Position numbers and translations under genes: made by a program
Notes under the pieces: generated by a model
What the model was told of the DNA's origin: nothing
Database searches by the model: none
Seen by the model: the letters and a program-made list of their open reading frames with translations, nothing else
Assembly: GCA_021324435.1 (NCBI GenBank)
Contig: JAJPIZ010000007.1
Span: 1 to 64,000 of the forward strand
Length of the DNA: 64,000 bases
Reading direction: 5' to 3'
Source of the DNA: Anaerolineae bacterium
GTDB lineage: Bacteria > Chloroflexota > Anaerolineae > Anaerolineales > Villigracilaceae
Shown: piece after piece, positions 16,026-23,902 of the stretch
Layout: each line of letters starts with the position of its first letter
How positions within the stretch are numbered: position 1 is the first letter of the stretch

Positions 16026-16224
16026 GGATCAACTCCTCAAACCATTCTTGATAGATTGCTGAAAGGATGTCGTCGTTGCAAAGAGCGGGATCATCCTCGA
16101 ATTCCTGAAGTTTCAACGTCCAGTCATAAATTTGTTGCAAGGTCACATCTGCGATGTTTATATCTGGATGCAGACGTTTCAACTCTAAAGCGATGGCGTA
16201 CGAAGTTTCCCAATTGAGGGTCAT
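16015..16224 (-). CDS. iscX: Fe-S cluster assembly protein IscX
   Basis: A 69-residue acidic protein that matches IscX (YfhJ) over its whole length: [49 protein letters not shown], and W-x-EE near the end. IscX binds the cysteine desulfurase IscS and iron and tunes the rate of cluster assembly. In proteobacteria it closes the isc operon; here it lies between an aldehyde dehydrogenase gene (ATGA overlap) and nuoB (11-base overlap), in a four-to-five-gene unit whose other products hold many Fe-S clusters. Confidence 0.88.
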   Translation of the reverse strand: MTLNWETSYAIALELKRLHPDINIADVTLQQIYDWTLKLQEFEDDPALCNDDILSAIYQEWFEELIHDR

Positions 16225-17699
16225 TCTTCTCGATTGTCAATCTGCGCGCGTTGCAGTTTGCCGGAATAATCCACATAAATGGATTTCCATTCGGTGAACA
16301 ATTCCAACGCGGCCTGTCCGGCTTCGCGGTGGCCGTTGCCGGTGCCGCGCACGCCGCCAAACGGAAATTGAATCTCTGCGCCGGTGGTGCCGTGATTGAT
16401 GTAAACCAGCCCGGTAAAAATATCGCGCATGGCAGTGAAGGCGCGGTTGACATCCTGCGTGAAGATCGAAGTCGAGAGTCCATACTTTGAGCGATTGTTG
16501 ACTTGAATGGCTTCTTCGAGCGTATTGACTTCGATGATCGAAAGCACTGGACCGAAAATCTCTTCCGCCTCCAGCGTGGACCCGGGCCGGACTCCGTCAA
16601 ATAAAGTGGGTGTGTAGAAAAAGCCTTTCCCGTTTACGTCCGCGACCGACGCGCCAACCAACGCCCGCGCGCCTTCCTTTTGTCCAATCTGCACGAAGTT
16701 GTGAATTCGCTCCAGCGCAGTCTTGTTGATGACGGGACCAACTTCCACGTTTGGATCAAGCCCGTTACCGAGGGTCAGTTTCCTGGTCCGCGCCAGAAGC
16801 GCTTCTTTGAGTTTGGGCGCAATCCCTTTTTGGACGATAAGTCTGCTGGCCGCGGTGCACCGCTGACCGGTCGTCCCGAACGCGGCCCACAGGGTCGCGT
16901 CGGTCACGAGTTCGAGATGGGCATCGTCCAAAACAATGATGGCATTTTTGCCGCCCATCTCTAGCGAAACTTTTTTGTTGAGCCGTCCCGCGGCTTCCGC
17001 GATGGCGCGGCCGGTCGCGGTCGAGCCGGTGAACGAAAGCACGCGCACGCCGGGGTGATCCACGAGGGCCTTGCCCACGTCCGCGCCGGGCGCGAGCAAA
17101 AGGTTGAACACACCCGCGGGCAGGCCGGCCTCTTCAAACACTTTGACGAACGCGGCGGAGATGGCAGGTGTCTCGGGCGAGGGTTTCCAGATGATGGTAT
17201 TGCCCGCGACCAATGCCGGAAAAATTTTCCACGACGGAACGGCGATAGGAAAATTCCAAGGCGTGATGATTCCGGCCACGCCGGATGGATCGCGCACGGC
17301 CATTCCAAATTTATTTGGCATTTCCACGGGGGCGGTATAACCGAGCAGACGACGTCCCTCGCCGCCCATGAAGTAAGCCATGTCAATTGCTTCCTGCACA
17401 TCGCCGCGCGCTTCCGCGATGACTTTGCCCATATCCTGCGTGAGCAGGCGGGCAAGTTCTTCTTTCTTCTGTTTTAATAAATCACCAATTTTAAAGAGCA
17501 ATTCACCGCGCAGAGGAGCGGGCGTGAGCCGCCAGGATTCGAACGCGTCGGTTGCGGCCTGAACGGCAGCTTCCACATCAGCCACATCGGCCGCATGGAT
17601 TTGGGCAATGACTTCTTCATTAGCCGGGTTGATTGCGTCGAAGGTCTTGCCGCCCCGTCCCTTGACCCATTTTCCGCCGATGTAGTTCTGGAATTCCAT
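16221..17699 (-). CDS. NAD(P)-dependent aldehyde dehydrogenase
   Basis: A 492-residue ALDH-superfamily enzyme. Catalytic residues are in place: the glutamate in LEMGGKN near residue 257 and the cysteine in TTGQRCTAAS near residue 290; TPWNFPIAVPSWK marks the cofactor-binding region. The general look (EEIFGPVLSIIE; GVRGTGNGHREAG) fits the group that includes alpha-ketoglutarate semialdehyde and other C5 semialdehyde dehydrogenases. The substrate is not determined. It is the first gene of the iscX-nuoB-nuoCD-nuoI unit and faces a SufR-like regulator across a divergent promoter. Confidence 0.9.
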   Translation of the reverse strand: MEFQNYIGGKWVKGRGGKTFDAINPANEEVIAQIHAADVADVEAAVQAATDAFESWRLTPAPLRGELLFKIGDLLKQKKEELARLLTQDMGKVIAEARGDVQEAIDMAYFMGGEGRRLLGYTAPVEMPNKFGMAVRDPSGVAGIITPWNFPIAVPSWKIFPALVAGNTIIWKPSPETPAISAAFVKVFEEAGLPAGVFNLLLAPGADVGKALVDHPGVRVLSFTGSTATGRAIAEAAGRLNKKVSLEMGGKNAIIVLDDAHLELVTDATLWAAFGTTGQRCTAASRLIVQKGIAPKLKEALLARTRKLTLGNGLDPNVEVGPVINKTALERIHNFVQIGQKEGARALVGASVADVNGKGFFYTPTLFDGVRPGSTLEAEEIFGPVLSIIEVNTLEEAIQVNNRSKYGLSTSIFTQDVNRAFTAMRDIFTGLVYINHGTTGAEIQFPFGGVRGTGNGHREAGQAALELFTEWKSIYVDYSGKLQRAQIDNREE

Positions 17700-17751
17700 G
17701 AACTTCCTCTAAAGATTTTGGCTTGTTGTATTTCTGTCGCAAACAGGCTGG

Positions 17752-17827
17752 ATTATAGCACGATGGATTCCAAAGTCAATTGAATTATGCAAAGATATTT
17801 TTGCAAAAATGAAACTAGGAGTATAAT
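17752..17827. promoter_or_regulatory. Divergent promoters and palindrome, SufR-like gene versus ALDH-iscX-nuo operon
   Basis: On the minus strand, TTGACT (17779-17774), a 16-base spacer and TATAAT (17757-17752) form a good promoter for the ALDH operon. On the plus strand, TATAAT (17822-17827) ends 6 bases before the ATG of the regulator, which implies a leaderless mRNA. Between them is a perfect 12-base palindrome TTTTTGCAAAAA (17798-17809), overlapping the likely -35 of the regulator, as expected for an autoregulatory operator. Confidence 0.7.
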
Positions 17828-17833
17828 CACGTC

Positions 17834-18448
17834 ATGCCTGTGACAACTGCCCGTCAGAAAGTGCTTGCTTACCTCAAAAAACAACGCTCTGCCTCGGCGG
17901 TTCAAATTGGCCGCGCCCTAAACATGTCCGCGGCGAATGTGCGGCATCACCTCTCTGTGCTTTTATCGGATGGGCGGATTGTAATGGCTGAAGAAATAAA
18001 AAAAGAGGGGCGCGGCAGACCGGTTAAGTTCTATCGGCTTTCTGAAAGTTTGCTTGGTGATAATCTGGCATTGCTGAGCGATGCAATGCTGAATGAATGG
18101 CTGAGCAATCTCGCTCCCGCCAAACGCGAGGTTGCATTGCGGGCGCTGGCGAAGGCGTTGGTCAGCAAAATTGGGCAAATCAGTTCACAGGTCCCGATTG
18201 CGAAGCGGCTGGCTTGGGTGATCGCGAAGTTGAATGAGTTTCATTATCAATCGCATTGGGAAGCCGGCGTGGAGGGACCGCGCGTCCTGTTTGCTCATTG
18301 CCCCTACGCGGCGATCATCGAGAAGCACCCGGAGTTATGTCGAATGGACGCGGCGATGCTTGTGTCTTCTCTTGGAGGAGAAGATGTCCAACAGATAGCA
18401 AAACTGGAGCGCGGGGGCGCTCCAGCTTGTGTGTTCGTCGTGAAATGA
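17834..18448 (+). CDS. SufR-like winged-helix regulator with cysteine cluster
   Basis: A 204-residue protein. The N-terminal HTH (about residues 5-65, VQIGRALNMSAANVRHHLSVLLSDG, wing with EGRGRPVKFYRLSE) is of the ArsR/DeoR style. The C-terminal part has H-C-P-Y-A near residue 155, C near residue 166 and a final PACVF, the Cys spacing seen in SufR-type regulators that bind an Fe-S cluster and repress suf genes. It is divergent from an operon with iscX and complex I genes, which fits an Fe-S sensing role. The Fe-S binding is inferred, not shown. Confidence 0.75.
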   Translation: MPVTTARQKVLAYLKKQRSASAVQIGRALNMSAANVRHHLSVLLSDGRIVMAEEIKKEGRGRPVKFYRLSESLLGDNLALLSDAMLNEWLSNLAPAKREVALRALAKALVSKIGQISSQVPIAKRLAWVIAKLNEFHYQSHWEAGVEGPRVLFAHCPYAAIIEKHPELCRMDAAMLVSSLGGEDVQQIAKLERGGAPACVFVVK

Positions 18449-18449
18449 T

Positions 18450-19700
18450 TTATCCGCCGAGTTCGGCGGTCAGGGTATCGTAGTAGGTTCCGGCGCCAAA
18501 GCCGTCAATCAGGATGTGGTCGCCCGGCATCAGGTCCGGGAGTTTGCGGAGGAATGCGATCATGTTGGAGGCCGCGCTGACGTTTCCAAATTCGCTCAAC
18601 AGCCAGGGCATCGGGAGAGAAATGCCCTCATTCTGCAAATGTTTTTCTTTCAGTTTGTTGATCTTGTAGTTGGCGTGATGAACGATGGCGACCGCCAGCG
18701 ACTTTCCGGACTCGCCCACTTGCTGAAGTTTTTCCTGATAGGCGCGGTATGCGTCCAGCACAACCTGCACGCCGGTGCGCACGAAGAGTTTGACCATACC
18801 CATCGGTCCTGCCATGACGATAGATGAACCGTTGCTTGGCTCGTGCATCAAACCCGCGATGCGAATGTTCGTAGCGCTCGCTTGCGTTACATCAACGTTT
18901 GTGCCGCTTTGATTTTGGGGCGAATGCGGATAATACATTTGAACTTGCAGAACGCCCTCTTCATCATAGACTTCGCGAGAACTGCCCGCCAGGAATTTCA
19001 TCGTCTGACCGGGAATGATTCCAATTACGCCCGCCGCATTGCCAAACAACTGCAGGGCGTTTGCATCATGCGATGTATTCATGAAGCGGCTCAATCCCTC
19101 GATGCCTCCCACCAGCACTTTTTTGCCATACACTGATTCAGCGATGTTCTGAGAAAGTCGTGCGTTCTCGGGCAGGTCAGGATTCAAGGCCAGATGCAAA
19201 CTGCTGGTTGATCCGTCGCAGGCTTTGTGAACAGCGACTTTCAACGCACGGTCGGGGATACCCGCCGCGTGAGCAATCCGGTCAAGGTAGTCCTCCGTGA
19301 CAGGGGCGCTCATGCCGATTAATATCGCTTCCACTTCAGACGGTTCCCAGCCGCAGGCTCGAGCGGCCTCGCGCAGGAAGCGCGCGCCAACCTCGACTTC
19401 GATCTGCACATTCTGTTCTTTGGAAAGCATGGGGATGTGGTGCCGGTTGACAAATCCCAATTCAGCCAGATTGAGTTGTTCTTCTTTTGAAATCGGACCT
19501 CCCAGCCGTTGTTCGAGCAGAGCGGGCAAGGCTTGATTGTCGTAACTTTCTCCCCATGTTCCGTAAGCGCCTCCTATCCCGACCCTTGAATTGTTCACGC
19601 GCATCAGGCCGAACGGCACGCCGTTGGCGACCTGGATAACGCCTTTCTCGACGCCTGCCTCATCGAAGAAAGATAATCTTTTTGATTCGGTAGTTGACAT
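18450..19700 (-). CDS. 3-oxoacyl-ACP synthase III (FabH-like) family protein
   Basis: A 416-residue thiolase-fold enzyme. The catalytic Cys lies in VHKACDGSTSS (near residue 170), with His in AIVHHANYK and Asn in EFGNVSAAS, forming the Cys-His-Asn triad of KAS III. It is longer than FabH of about 320 residues, which suggests a role outside the standard fatty acid start step, for example special acyl chains or secondary products. Start at 19700 is set by AAGGAAAT upstream. The gene converges on the SufR-like gene with a single-base gap, and an inverted repeat lies upstream. Confidence 0.82.
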   Translation of the reverse strand: MSTTESKRLSFFDEAGVEKGVIQVANGVPFGLMRVNNSRVGIGGAYGTWGESYDNQALPALLEQRLGGPISKEEQLNLAELGFVNRHHIPMLSKEQNVQIEVEVGARFLREAARACGWEPSEVEAILIGMSAPVTEDYLDRIAHAAGIPDRALKVAVHKACDGSTSSLHLALNPDLPENARLSQNIAESVYGKKVLVGGIEGLSRFMNTSHDANALQLFGNAAGVIGIIPGQTMKFLAGSSREVYDEEGVLQVQMYYPHSPQNQSGTNVDVTQASATNIRIAGLMHEPSNGSSIVMAGPMGMVKLFVRTGVQVVLDAYRAYQEKLQQVGESGKSLAVAIVHHANYKINKLKEKHLQNEGISLPMPWLLSEFGNVSAASNMIAFLRKLPDLMPGDHILIDGFGAGTYYDTLTAELGG

Positions 19701-19763
19701 GGGTATTTCCTTTCTTGTTAGTGCGAAACACCCTTCAAGCCTGAAAGTTTCGCAGGCGAAGGA

Positions 19764-19782
19764 TACCACTATTTTTGTGGTA
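19764..19782. promoter_or_regulatory. Inverted repeat upstream of the FabH-like gene
   Basis: TACCAC-TATTTTT-GTGGTA has perfect 6-base arms with a 7-base spacer, placed in the divergent gap between the FabH-like gene and the SH3-type lipoprotein gene. The 3' arm side overlaps a TTTACT/TTTACC region that could serve as -35 for the FabH-like gene (TATCCT 18 bases on). It looks like an operator. Confidence 0.45.
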
Positions 19783-19811
19783 AAGTAAAAAATGAATTTT
19801 CAGGAGGTCTT

Positions 19812-20324
19812 ATGCGCATCTCATACTTCCGCCTCGCGATCGCCCTCGTTGTCCCGCTTCTCTTTTCTGCTTGTAATTTGCCAGGCGCGCCAAAACCGAA
19901 TTCGGATTTTCTGGCTACGTCTGTCGCGGCAACACTGTCAGTGATGCAAACGAACGCGGTCATCCCGCCGACAGCACCGCCGCCAACGGACACAGCAACT
20001 CCGACTCTACCTGCGACCGGCCTTCCGACGATGATTGCGCCCACCCCACAAAATCCGCTCGTAGTGGCCGATGCGCTTTGCTGGGTCGGTCCCGGAAACG
20101 TTTATGAAGTAGTCAGCGCCATCAAAAAGGGGACGCGTGTCGAATTGCTGGGGCGCGGCAGTCTTGCGGGCTGGTGGGTGGTCCGTAACCCGATCTATCA
20201 TGATCCGTGTTGGATCCAGGATAGTTATTTGCAATTTGATCCCGGATACAACCTTTCTGGTTTGCAAATCTTCTATCCGCCTCCCACGCCGACCTTTACT
20301 CCATCGGCAACACCCACACCATAA
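19812..20324 (+). CDS. SH3-type lipoprotein
   Basis: A 170-residue protein with a signal peptide and lipobox (LLFSACN), a Pro/Thr-rich linker (residues 55-85) and a bacterial SH3-like domain (about 90-145, LCWVGPGNVYEVVSAIKKGTRVE, then WWVVRNP and CWIQDSYL), ending in a second Pro/Thr-rich tail. Such surface lipoproteins are numerous in Anaerolineae; ligand unknown. AGGAGG lies 5 bases before the ATG. It is a single-gene unit closed by a strong terminator. Confidence 0.85.
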   Translation: MRISYFRLAIALVVPLLFSACNLPGAPKPNSDFLATSVAATLSVMQTNAVIPPTAPPPTDTATPTLPATGLPTMIAPTPQNPLVVADALCWVGPGNVYEVVSAIKKGTRVELLGRGSLAGWWVVRNPIYHDPCWIQDSYLQFDPGYNLSGLQIFYPPPTPTFTPSATPTP

Positions 20325-20359
20325 AAACAAAGGCGACCCATCTTAGGTCGCCTTTGTTT
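20325..20359. terminator. Bidirectional intrinsic terminator
   Basis: A 14-base perfect stem AAACAAAGGCGACC / GGTCGCCTTTGTTT with a 7-base loop, lying between the converging lipoprotein and TadG-like genes. Confidence 0.88.
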
Positions 20360-20375
20360 GAAAAAAAGTTTGAAC

Positions 20376-21623
20376 TTATTTTGTTAACTCAATCTGTGGG
20401 GCCTGAGTGAATTGATACTGGCTCGTTGGGTTCATTTCGATTTGTGTGTCGCTGGTTCCGCTCAATTCCACCGTATAACCGATCAGTTGGGAGTTCGCTT
20501 TTTGAAGTTGAGAATTGTTTCCATTTACGACAATCGCCGCGCCCGGCATCAGGACTGTTCCAGTGAGTGTGGAGTTGGAATTTCCATTGATCTTCATCGT
20601 ATTGGTGTTGGAAATCGGAGAATAAATCAGAAGGCCGTAAAAGGGAGAACTGGGATCACTGGGCGCTGAGATTTTAATCTCGGAACTGCCGTTCCAGTCA
20701 ATGCCGCCCGATTGCATGACAATCACCACATTGGAGCCGGACAACTTGTCATTTGCATTCATTTTAAAAGTTCCATTGATGCAATAGACACCGGATTGAA
20801 GCGTGGTCACGCCACTGGGCGGGAAGGTCCCGGTATACGTGCCGGCAGTCATCATGTTTCCAGTCTTTGTCGCCGTGCCCGTGCAGGTGGGGTTGGGAAG
20901 GCTGGGAGGCGGGTAAGGCTGTTGCCCTTGATTGCCATTGATGCCGTGGCCATAGGTGTTAATCTGCGGGTTGCCATTCTTGGTGTATCCCGTCGCCACC
21001 ATGCCGATTCCCTGATCGTAGGTTTGAATGTTAGTACTTCCCTGAATATCCAAACCGCAGGTACTGTCGGAATTGGAAAAAATACCCGCACCCCAGATTT
21101 GGAGTTGTGAATTGCCGGAGAATTTAACCGCATCGCAACCGGTTGGCTTAAGCCCCACAATGGCATTGCCATTGTAGTAAGGCCCGCTGACGCCCGGTTT
21201 GGCTCTGGCGATTGCCTCCACTTTATTGGTCACCTGAGGGATTCCTATTACTGGCGCGAAGAACGTCTTGACGTTGGAAGTAATGATGACTTGGATATAA
21301 TCACTATTTCCAGCGTATGGCCCGCTGATGGGCGGATTGTAGATTTCGACATTAGCCTTTGTAGACGAGGAGCCACTGGTAGCGTCCGTATCCACATAAC
21401 CATTGCTGGCGGCGCGACTCAAGCCCGCGTTGGTTAAGCTCTGGTTGTTTAGTTTTGCCAGTGCCGCCGCAAAGGCAGTGGTGTCCGCCGCATTCTGGGC
21501 ATTGCGGCGGTCAGCGTAGGCATTGCCCCCATCAATGGATAGCGCCGTCATCCCCACCAGGGCAATAATCCCAAAGACGATCAGGATCAACGCCTGGCCT
21601 CTTTCAGATTTTTTGGTCAACAT
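20376..21623 (-). CDS. TadG-like pilus-assembly protein with beta-rich C-terminus, paralog 1
   Basis: A 415-residue secreted protein. The N-terminus has the Tad-type motif RGQALILIVFGIIALVGM followed by DGGNAYADRRNAQNAADT, as in TadE/TadG-like putative pilus proteins. A region to about residue 180 with FFAPVIGIPQVTNKVEA is shared with its relatives. The rest is a Gly/Asn/Ser-rich beta-structured segment resembling a right-handed beta-helix or polymer-like domain (SGSNVVIVMQSGGIDWNGS, LTGTVLMPGAAIVVNGN). It is highly similar to the next gene upstream and clearly related to the gene at 27882-29129. Role in Tad-type pili or surface structure is inferred. Confidence 0.75.
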   Translation of the reverse strand: MLTKKSERGQALILIVFGIIALVGMTALSIDGGNAYADRRNAQNAADTTAFAAALAKLNNQSLTNAGLSRAASNGYVDTDATSGSSSTKANVEIYNPPISGPYAGNSDYIQVIITSNVKTFFAPVIGIPQVTNKVEAIARAKPGVSGPYYNGNAIVGLKPTGCDAVKFSGNSQLQIWGAGIFSNSDSTCGLDIQGSTNIQTYDQGIGMVATGYTKNGNPQINTYGHGINGNQGQQPYPPPSLPNPTCTGTATKTGNMMTAGTYTGTFPPSGVTTLQSGVYCINGTFKMNANDKLSGSNVVIVMQSGGIDWNGSSEIKISAPSDPSSPFYGLLIYSPISNTNTMKINGNSNSTLTGTVLMPGAAIVVNGNNSQLQKANSQLIGYTVELSGTSDTQIEMNPTSQYQFTQAPQIELTK

Positions 21624-21739
21624 AAGAATGAATCCTCCTGAATAAGAAAGAAAAATATTTTTAATATTATATCCGCCCTGACTGCAAATGCCTGCACAAT
21701 TTTGAAAGGATAACCAATTTTTACCCTACAATAAAGAAA

Positions 21740-21767
21740 GGGCGGCCGCTTTTCAAAGCGGCCGCCC
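21740..21767. terminator. Hairpin between the two tandem TadG-like genes
   Basis: GGGCGGCCGCTT and AAGCGGCCGCCC form a 12-base stem with a 4-base loop. It follows the upstream TadG-like gene (ending at 21801) and precedes the start of the next, so each paralog may have its own transcript. AAAGAAAG/CTTTCTTT on the exit side gives a weak T-tract. Confidence 0.7.
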
Positions 21768-21800
21768 TCGAATATAGATGTTTTCGATGTATGATTTGAA

Positions 21801-23060
21801 CTATCGTATAAGCTGGACAGTAGGCGGTTGGTTGAACTGAAATTGACTGGTTGGATTCATTTCGATCTGTGTATCACTACTTCCGCTTAATTCCACCGAG
21901 TAGCCGATCAATTGGGAATTTACCTTTTGGAGCTGTGAGTTGTTTCCGTTCACCACAATCGGCGCGGCAGGCATCAGTACTGTACCCGTTAATTCTGAGT
22001 TGGAGCTCCCGTTAATCTGCATGGTGCTGGTGTTGGAAAGTGGGGCATAGATCAAGAGGCCAGCGAAGTCACCCGTGGTAGGAGCGGAGAGATGTAACTC
22101 AGCGCTACCGTTCCAATTGATGTCGCCGGATTGCATGACGATCACCACATTGTTTCCACTCAAGTTTTGACCCGCGTTCAGTTTGAAGCTTCCATTGATA
22201 CAATACACGCCGGATTGCAGGGCGGTTACGCCGCTGGGAGGAAAGGTGCCTGTGTATGAGCCAGCATACATCAAGTTTCCGGCCTTATAGGCAGTACCTG
22301 TGCAGGTTGGGTTGGGCAGATTCGGAGGCGGATACGGTTGCTGGGCCTGGTTCGGGTTAATCCCATAGCCATACGTGTTCACAGTCGGATTTCCGTTTAA
22401 TGTATAGCTGGTCGCTACCATATTGATTCCGGAATCATAGGTCTGCACGTTTGTGCTCCCTTGAATGTCAAGGCCGCACGAATCGCTCGAATTGGAAAAA
22501 ATACCAGCGTTCCAGATTTGCAATTGTGCATGACCAGAGAATTCAACCGCGTCACAGCCGGTTTGTTTAAGGCCCACGATGGCGGCTCCGCCGTAATAAG
22601 GTCCGGTATAGCCCGGCTTTGCCCATGCAACTGCCTGTACCTTGTTTGTGATTTGTCGAACGCCAATTACCGGCGCAAAATAGGTCCTGACGTTCGAGGT
22701 AATGATGACTTGGATATATTGGGTCTTATCTGCGCCGCTTGGGAGGTTGCAACTTGCACTTGCATTATCACAACGATATACCTCAACGTTGGCTCTCGAT
22801 GAGGAAGAACCGCCGGTGGGATCAGTATCAACATAGCCATTGCTGGCGGCGCGAGCGAGGGCCGCGTCGCTGTAATTTTGACTCTTGATCTTGGCCAGCG
22901 CGGCGGCCAAGACGGAAGTGTCCGCCGCATTTTGTGCATTGCGACGGTCAGAATAGGCGTTGCCGCCATCAATCGAGAGGGCGGTCAGACCAACCAACGC
23001 CACAATCGCGAAAACAATTATGATCAACGCTTGTCCTTTTTCGCGTTTTTTGCTGAACAT
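21801..23060 (-). CDS. TadG-like pilus-assembly protein with beta-rich C-terminus, paralog 2
   Basis: A 419-residue tandem duplicate of the gene downstream (20376-21623), sharing nearly the whole layout: KGQALIIIVFAIVALVG leader, DGGNAYSDRRNAQNAADTS, YFAPVIGVRQITNKVQ, and the same beta-rich C-terminal repeats. It differs by a Cys-containing insert near residue 95 (YRCDNASASCNL). An AGGAGAT site precedes the ATG. The pattern of an N-terminal secretion segment with a long Asn/Gly-rich tail suggests a surface-exposed structural protein. Confidence 0.75.
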   Translation of the reverse strand: MFSKKREKGQALIIIVFAIVALVGLTALSIDGGNAYSDRRNAQNAADTSVLAAALAKIKSQNYSDAALARAASNGYVDTDPTGGSSSSRANVEVYRCDNASASCNLPSGADKTQYIQVIITSNVRTYFAPVIGVRQITNKVQAVAWAKPGYTGPYYGGAAIVGLKQTGCDAVEFSGHAQLQIWNAGIFSNSSDSCGLDIQGSTNVQTYDSGINMVATSYTLNGNPTVNTYGYGINPNQAQQPYPPPNLPNPTCTGTAYKAGNLMYAGSYTGTFPPSGVTALQSGVYCINGSFKLNAGQNLSGNNVVIVMQSGDINWNGSAELHLSAPTTGDFAGLLIYAPLSNTSTMQINGSSNSELTGTVLMPAAPIVVNGNNSQLQKVNSQLIGYSVELSGSSDTQIEMNPTSQFQFNQPPTVQLIR

Positions 23061-23272
23061 GGTTATCTCCTTTCAGACGAAGTTCACCTGGAATACGCGC
23101 AATAGTAATGCCTGCATTCTAGGCTATTGCGGCACTTATGTCTGTCAGGAATCCTTGATAAGAATTATCAAGGCTGTAAGGTTGGGGAAAAGATTCTAAA
23201 ACCCGCCAGTTCTATGTGTATCTAGTCGGACTATTAAGAAATATTCCTGATATGGCCGCGGAACTGTGTGTA

Positions 23273-23902
23273 TTACTCCCCCGGTATCAGCCCGTACTTT
23301 ATTGCGAGGCGAACCAGTTCGGGCAGGTTTTGCGCGCCCAATTTTTCCATGATGCGGCTTCGATAGGTCTCCACTGTTTTTGGGGAGAGATTTAACTTCC
23401 GGGCAATCACGGCGCTGGTTGCGCCCGAGACGGTGAGTTGCAAGACTTCACGCTCGCGCGAGCTGAGCGATTCGAAGGGACTGCGCTTGTCGTGGCGCAA
23501 CGTCAGGTTGTCTGCGATCTTTGGGCTGATATAGCGCCGGCTTTCTTTCACGGCGCGCACTGCCTCGACCACTTCCTCTCCTGCAGATTCTTTTAGCAGG
23601 TAACCTGTTGCCCCGGCTTGCAATGCGCGATGCACGTGTTCTGAGTCGGAATGGACGGAGAGAATAATTACTTTGATTTGCGGCGCTTTTTGAGTCAGGA
23701 CCTGTGTTGCGTCAACCCCGTTCAATTCGGGCATTGTGATATCCATGAGAACAACGTCGGGTTGGGCCAAAATAATCCCGTCCAGTGCCGAGCGACCATC
23801 GGCAGATTCGCCTACCACGCAAATATCCTTGTGAAGTTCCAACAGGGCGCGCAAACCGTCTCGCAGAATCCGCTGATCGTCAACGAGATAGACGTTGATC
23901 AT
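23273..23902 (-). CDS. NarL/FixJ-family response regulator
   Basis: A 209-residue regulator: receiver domain (about 1-120) with acidic pocket DD near residue 8, phospho-acceptor Asp in VVLMDITMPELNG near residue 54, and Lys in YLLKES; LuxR-type HTH at 145-205 (LSSREREVLQLTVSGATSAVIARKLNLSPKTVETYRSRIMEKLG). It is the partner of the sensor kinase directly upstream, with which it shares an ATGA overlap. Target genes are not known; the flanking Tad-like genes are candidates. Confidence 0.92.
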   Translation of the reverse strand: MINVYLVDDQRILRDGLRALLELHKDICVVGESADGRSALDGIILAQPDVVLMDITMPELNGVDATQVLTQKAPQIKVIILSVHSDSEHVHRALQAGATGYLLKESAGEEVVEAVRAVKESRRYISPKIADNLTLRHDKRSPFESLSSREREVLQLTVSGATSAVIARKLNLSPKTVETYRSRIMEKLGAQNLPELVRLAIKYGLIPGE

